DNA of 13,926 nucleotides, from NCBI GenBank assembly GCA_030612165.1, contig JAUWOK010000020.1:1-13926 (forward strand), read 5' to 3'. A model generated the notes under the pieces. It searched no databases and was not told the origin of the DNA. It saw only the letters and a program-made list of their open reading frames with translations. Shown here in pieces: positions 13,347 to 13,926 of the stretch (positions within the stretch are counted from its first letter, which is position 1; each line of letters opens with the position of its first letter). This DNA is from Dehalococcoidia bacterium. GTDB taxonomy: Bacteria; Chloroflexota; Dehalococcoidia; GIF9; AB-539-J10. A program made the position numbers and the translations under genes.

Positions 13347-13926
13347 ATGATGAACTGGCAGAATTCCGATAAAGGCTTATCTCGGGTCATAGGAGCCTAT
13401 ATTTCCAAAACAAGTGGCCTAAAAGAACACTGTGATCGATGCCTGGCGACCGAAAGGTGGAACGGGAGCGTCCTGCTTATGGTCGTAGATGCGGCATTTA
13501 CTTCCATAGGCCTCAACTACTTCACTGCCGTAATCCCGGGCGTGGTAAGGGTTGAGAAAGAGATGATGGACAGCGGGAAGATCCGAACCTTCAGGGATCT
13601 CAGTGTTCTCCAACCAGACCAGGTACAACCCATCTGGAAGAACTGCCGGTCATGGCAGGTGGCAAAAGGAGTGGCGTCTTACCTTTATAACCTGGCAGTA
13701 GCGCAGAATTTGGACGACAGAAAGGCACTGCGACGCTGGGCAACCAACTCCTGCCTTAAGAACTGGAAAGAAGACCCGATAGGGAAAATTAGCGGAGTCG
13801 GCATCACCTCATTTCAATATTTAAGAATGATGGGCGGCATAGACACGGCGATGCCTGACAAAATAGTAAGGAGGGTAGTGAAGCAAATTCTCAACGAAGC
13901 GGGCCTGGATATGCCAACGGAAAAGG
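13347..13926 (+). CDS. HhH-motif protein resembling the endonuclease III fold, partial at right edge
   Basis: The frame is open to the window end. From the ATG at 13347 (a second ATG follows at once), 193 codons are visible. It is also open upstream to 13194, so TTG 13284 or GTG 13323 are alternative starts; none has a ribosome site. The protein is helical, with an early C-x-x-C (Cys29, Cys32), a hydrophobic VLLMVVDAAFTSIGLNYF stretch (42-59), and IWKNCRSWQVAKGVASYL (96-113). A helix-hairpin-helix-like segment, DPIGKISGVGITSFQYLRMM (143-162), is followed by GGIDTAMPD. This resembles the HhH region of endonuclease III-type glycosylases (GVGRKTA, then an aspartate), but Thr replaces the catalytic lysine position while Asp171 remains. 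The C-terminus, where an iron-sulphur cluster would be, is outside. A DNA-binding or repair role is inference; I recall similar uncharacterised proteins but cannot name a family. Confidence 0.6.
   Translation, partial: MMNWQNSDKGLSRVIGAYISKTSGLKEHCDRCLATERWNGSVLLMVVDAAFTSIGLNYFTAVIPGVVRVEKEMMDSGKIRTFRDLSVLQPDQVQPIWKNCRSWQVAKGVASYLYNLAVAQNLDDRKALRRWATNSCLKNWKEDPIGKISGVGITSFQYLRMMGGIDTAMPDKIVRRVVKQILNEAGLDMPTEK

Noticed and set aside
13419..13628. A 69-codon minus-strand frame near the right edge.
   Set aside because: It is antisense to the long open HhH-protein frame and shows no recognisable motif or ribosome site.

Overview
The window reads as ordinary chromosomal DNA from an anaerobic bacterium. 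Three things suggest this: a glycyl radical enzyme (oxygen-sensitive chemistry), an FeoAB system (uptake of ferrous iron, the form available without oxygen), and PstS made as a lipoprotein, as is usual in monoderm lineages. Gene content and order recall Dehalococcoidia/Chloroflexota or Clostridia. That placement is inference from memory, not from any search.

Layout. (1) 1-710, minus strand: the first 236 codons of a PFL-like glycyl radical enzyme, whose catalytic part lies beyond the left edge. (2) 711-1140: a 430-bp divergent intergenic region holding the enzyme's promoter, an upstream palindrome and a possibly structured leader. (3) 1141-3363: a two-gene ABC-2 exporter (ATPase plus permease). 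(4) 3495-5992: an iron module made of a DtxR/MntR-type metalloregulator, feoA and feoB. GTTAG-N6-YTAAC operator candidates lie in front of both the regulator and feoA. (5) 6087-12691: a complete phosphate-starvation module, phoB-phoR then pstS-pstC-pstA-pstB-phoU. A six-unit, 11-bp-periodic Pho box lies in front of pstS, and a 14-bp-stem hairpin lies between pstS and pstC. (6) 12821-13282: a YbhB/YbcL-type PEBP gene cut by one in-frame TAG. (7) About 13284/13347-13926: the 5' part of a helix-hairpin-helix protein resembling an endonuclease III-type fold, running off the right edge.

How the genes work together. PhoR should sense low phosphate through the Pst complex and PhoU and phosphorylate PhoB. 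PhoB should then bind the tandem repeats before pstS and switch on the high-affinity phosphate importer. Separately, the DtxR-like protein with bound Fe(II) (or Mn) would repress itself and feoAB through the shared operator. The exporter upstream has no visible link to iron beyond adjacency.

I found no mobile element, CRISPR array, tRNA or rRNA. No wholly new system is evident. The points most worth a second look are the amber-interrupted PEBP gene, the HhH protein lacking the usual catalytic lysine, the hybrid metal site of the DtxR-like regulator with its matching operators, and the unusually regular Pho-box array.
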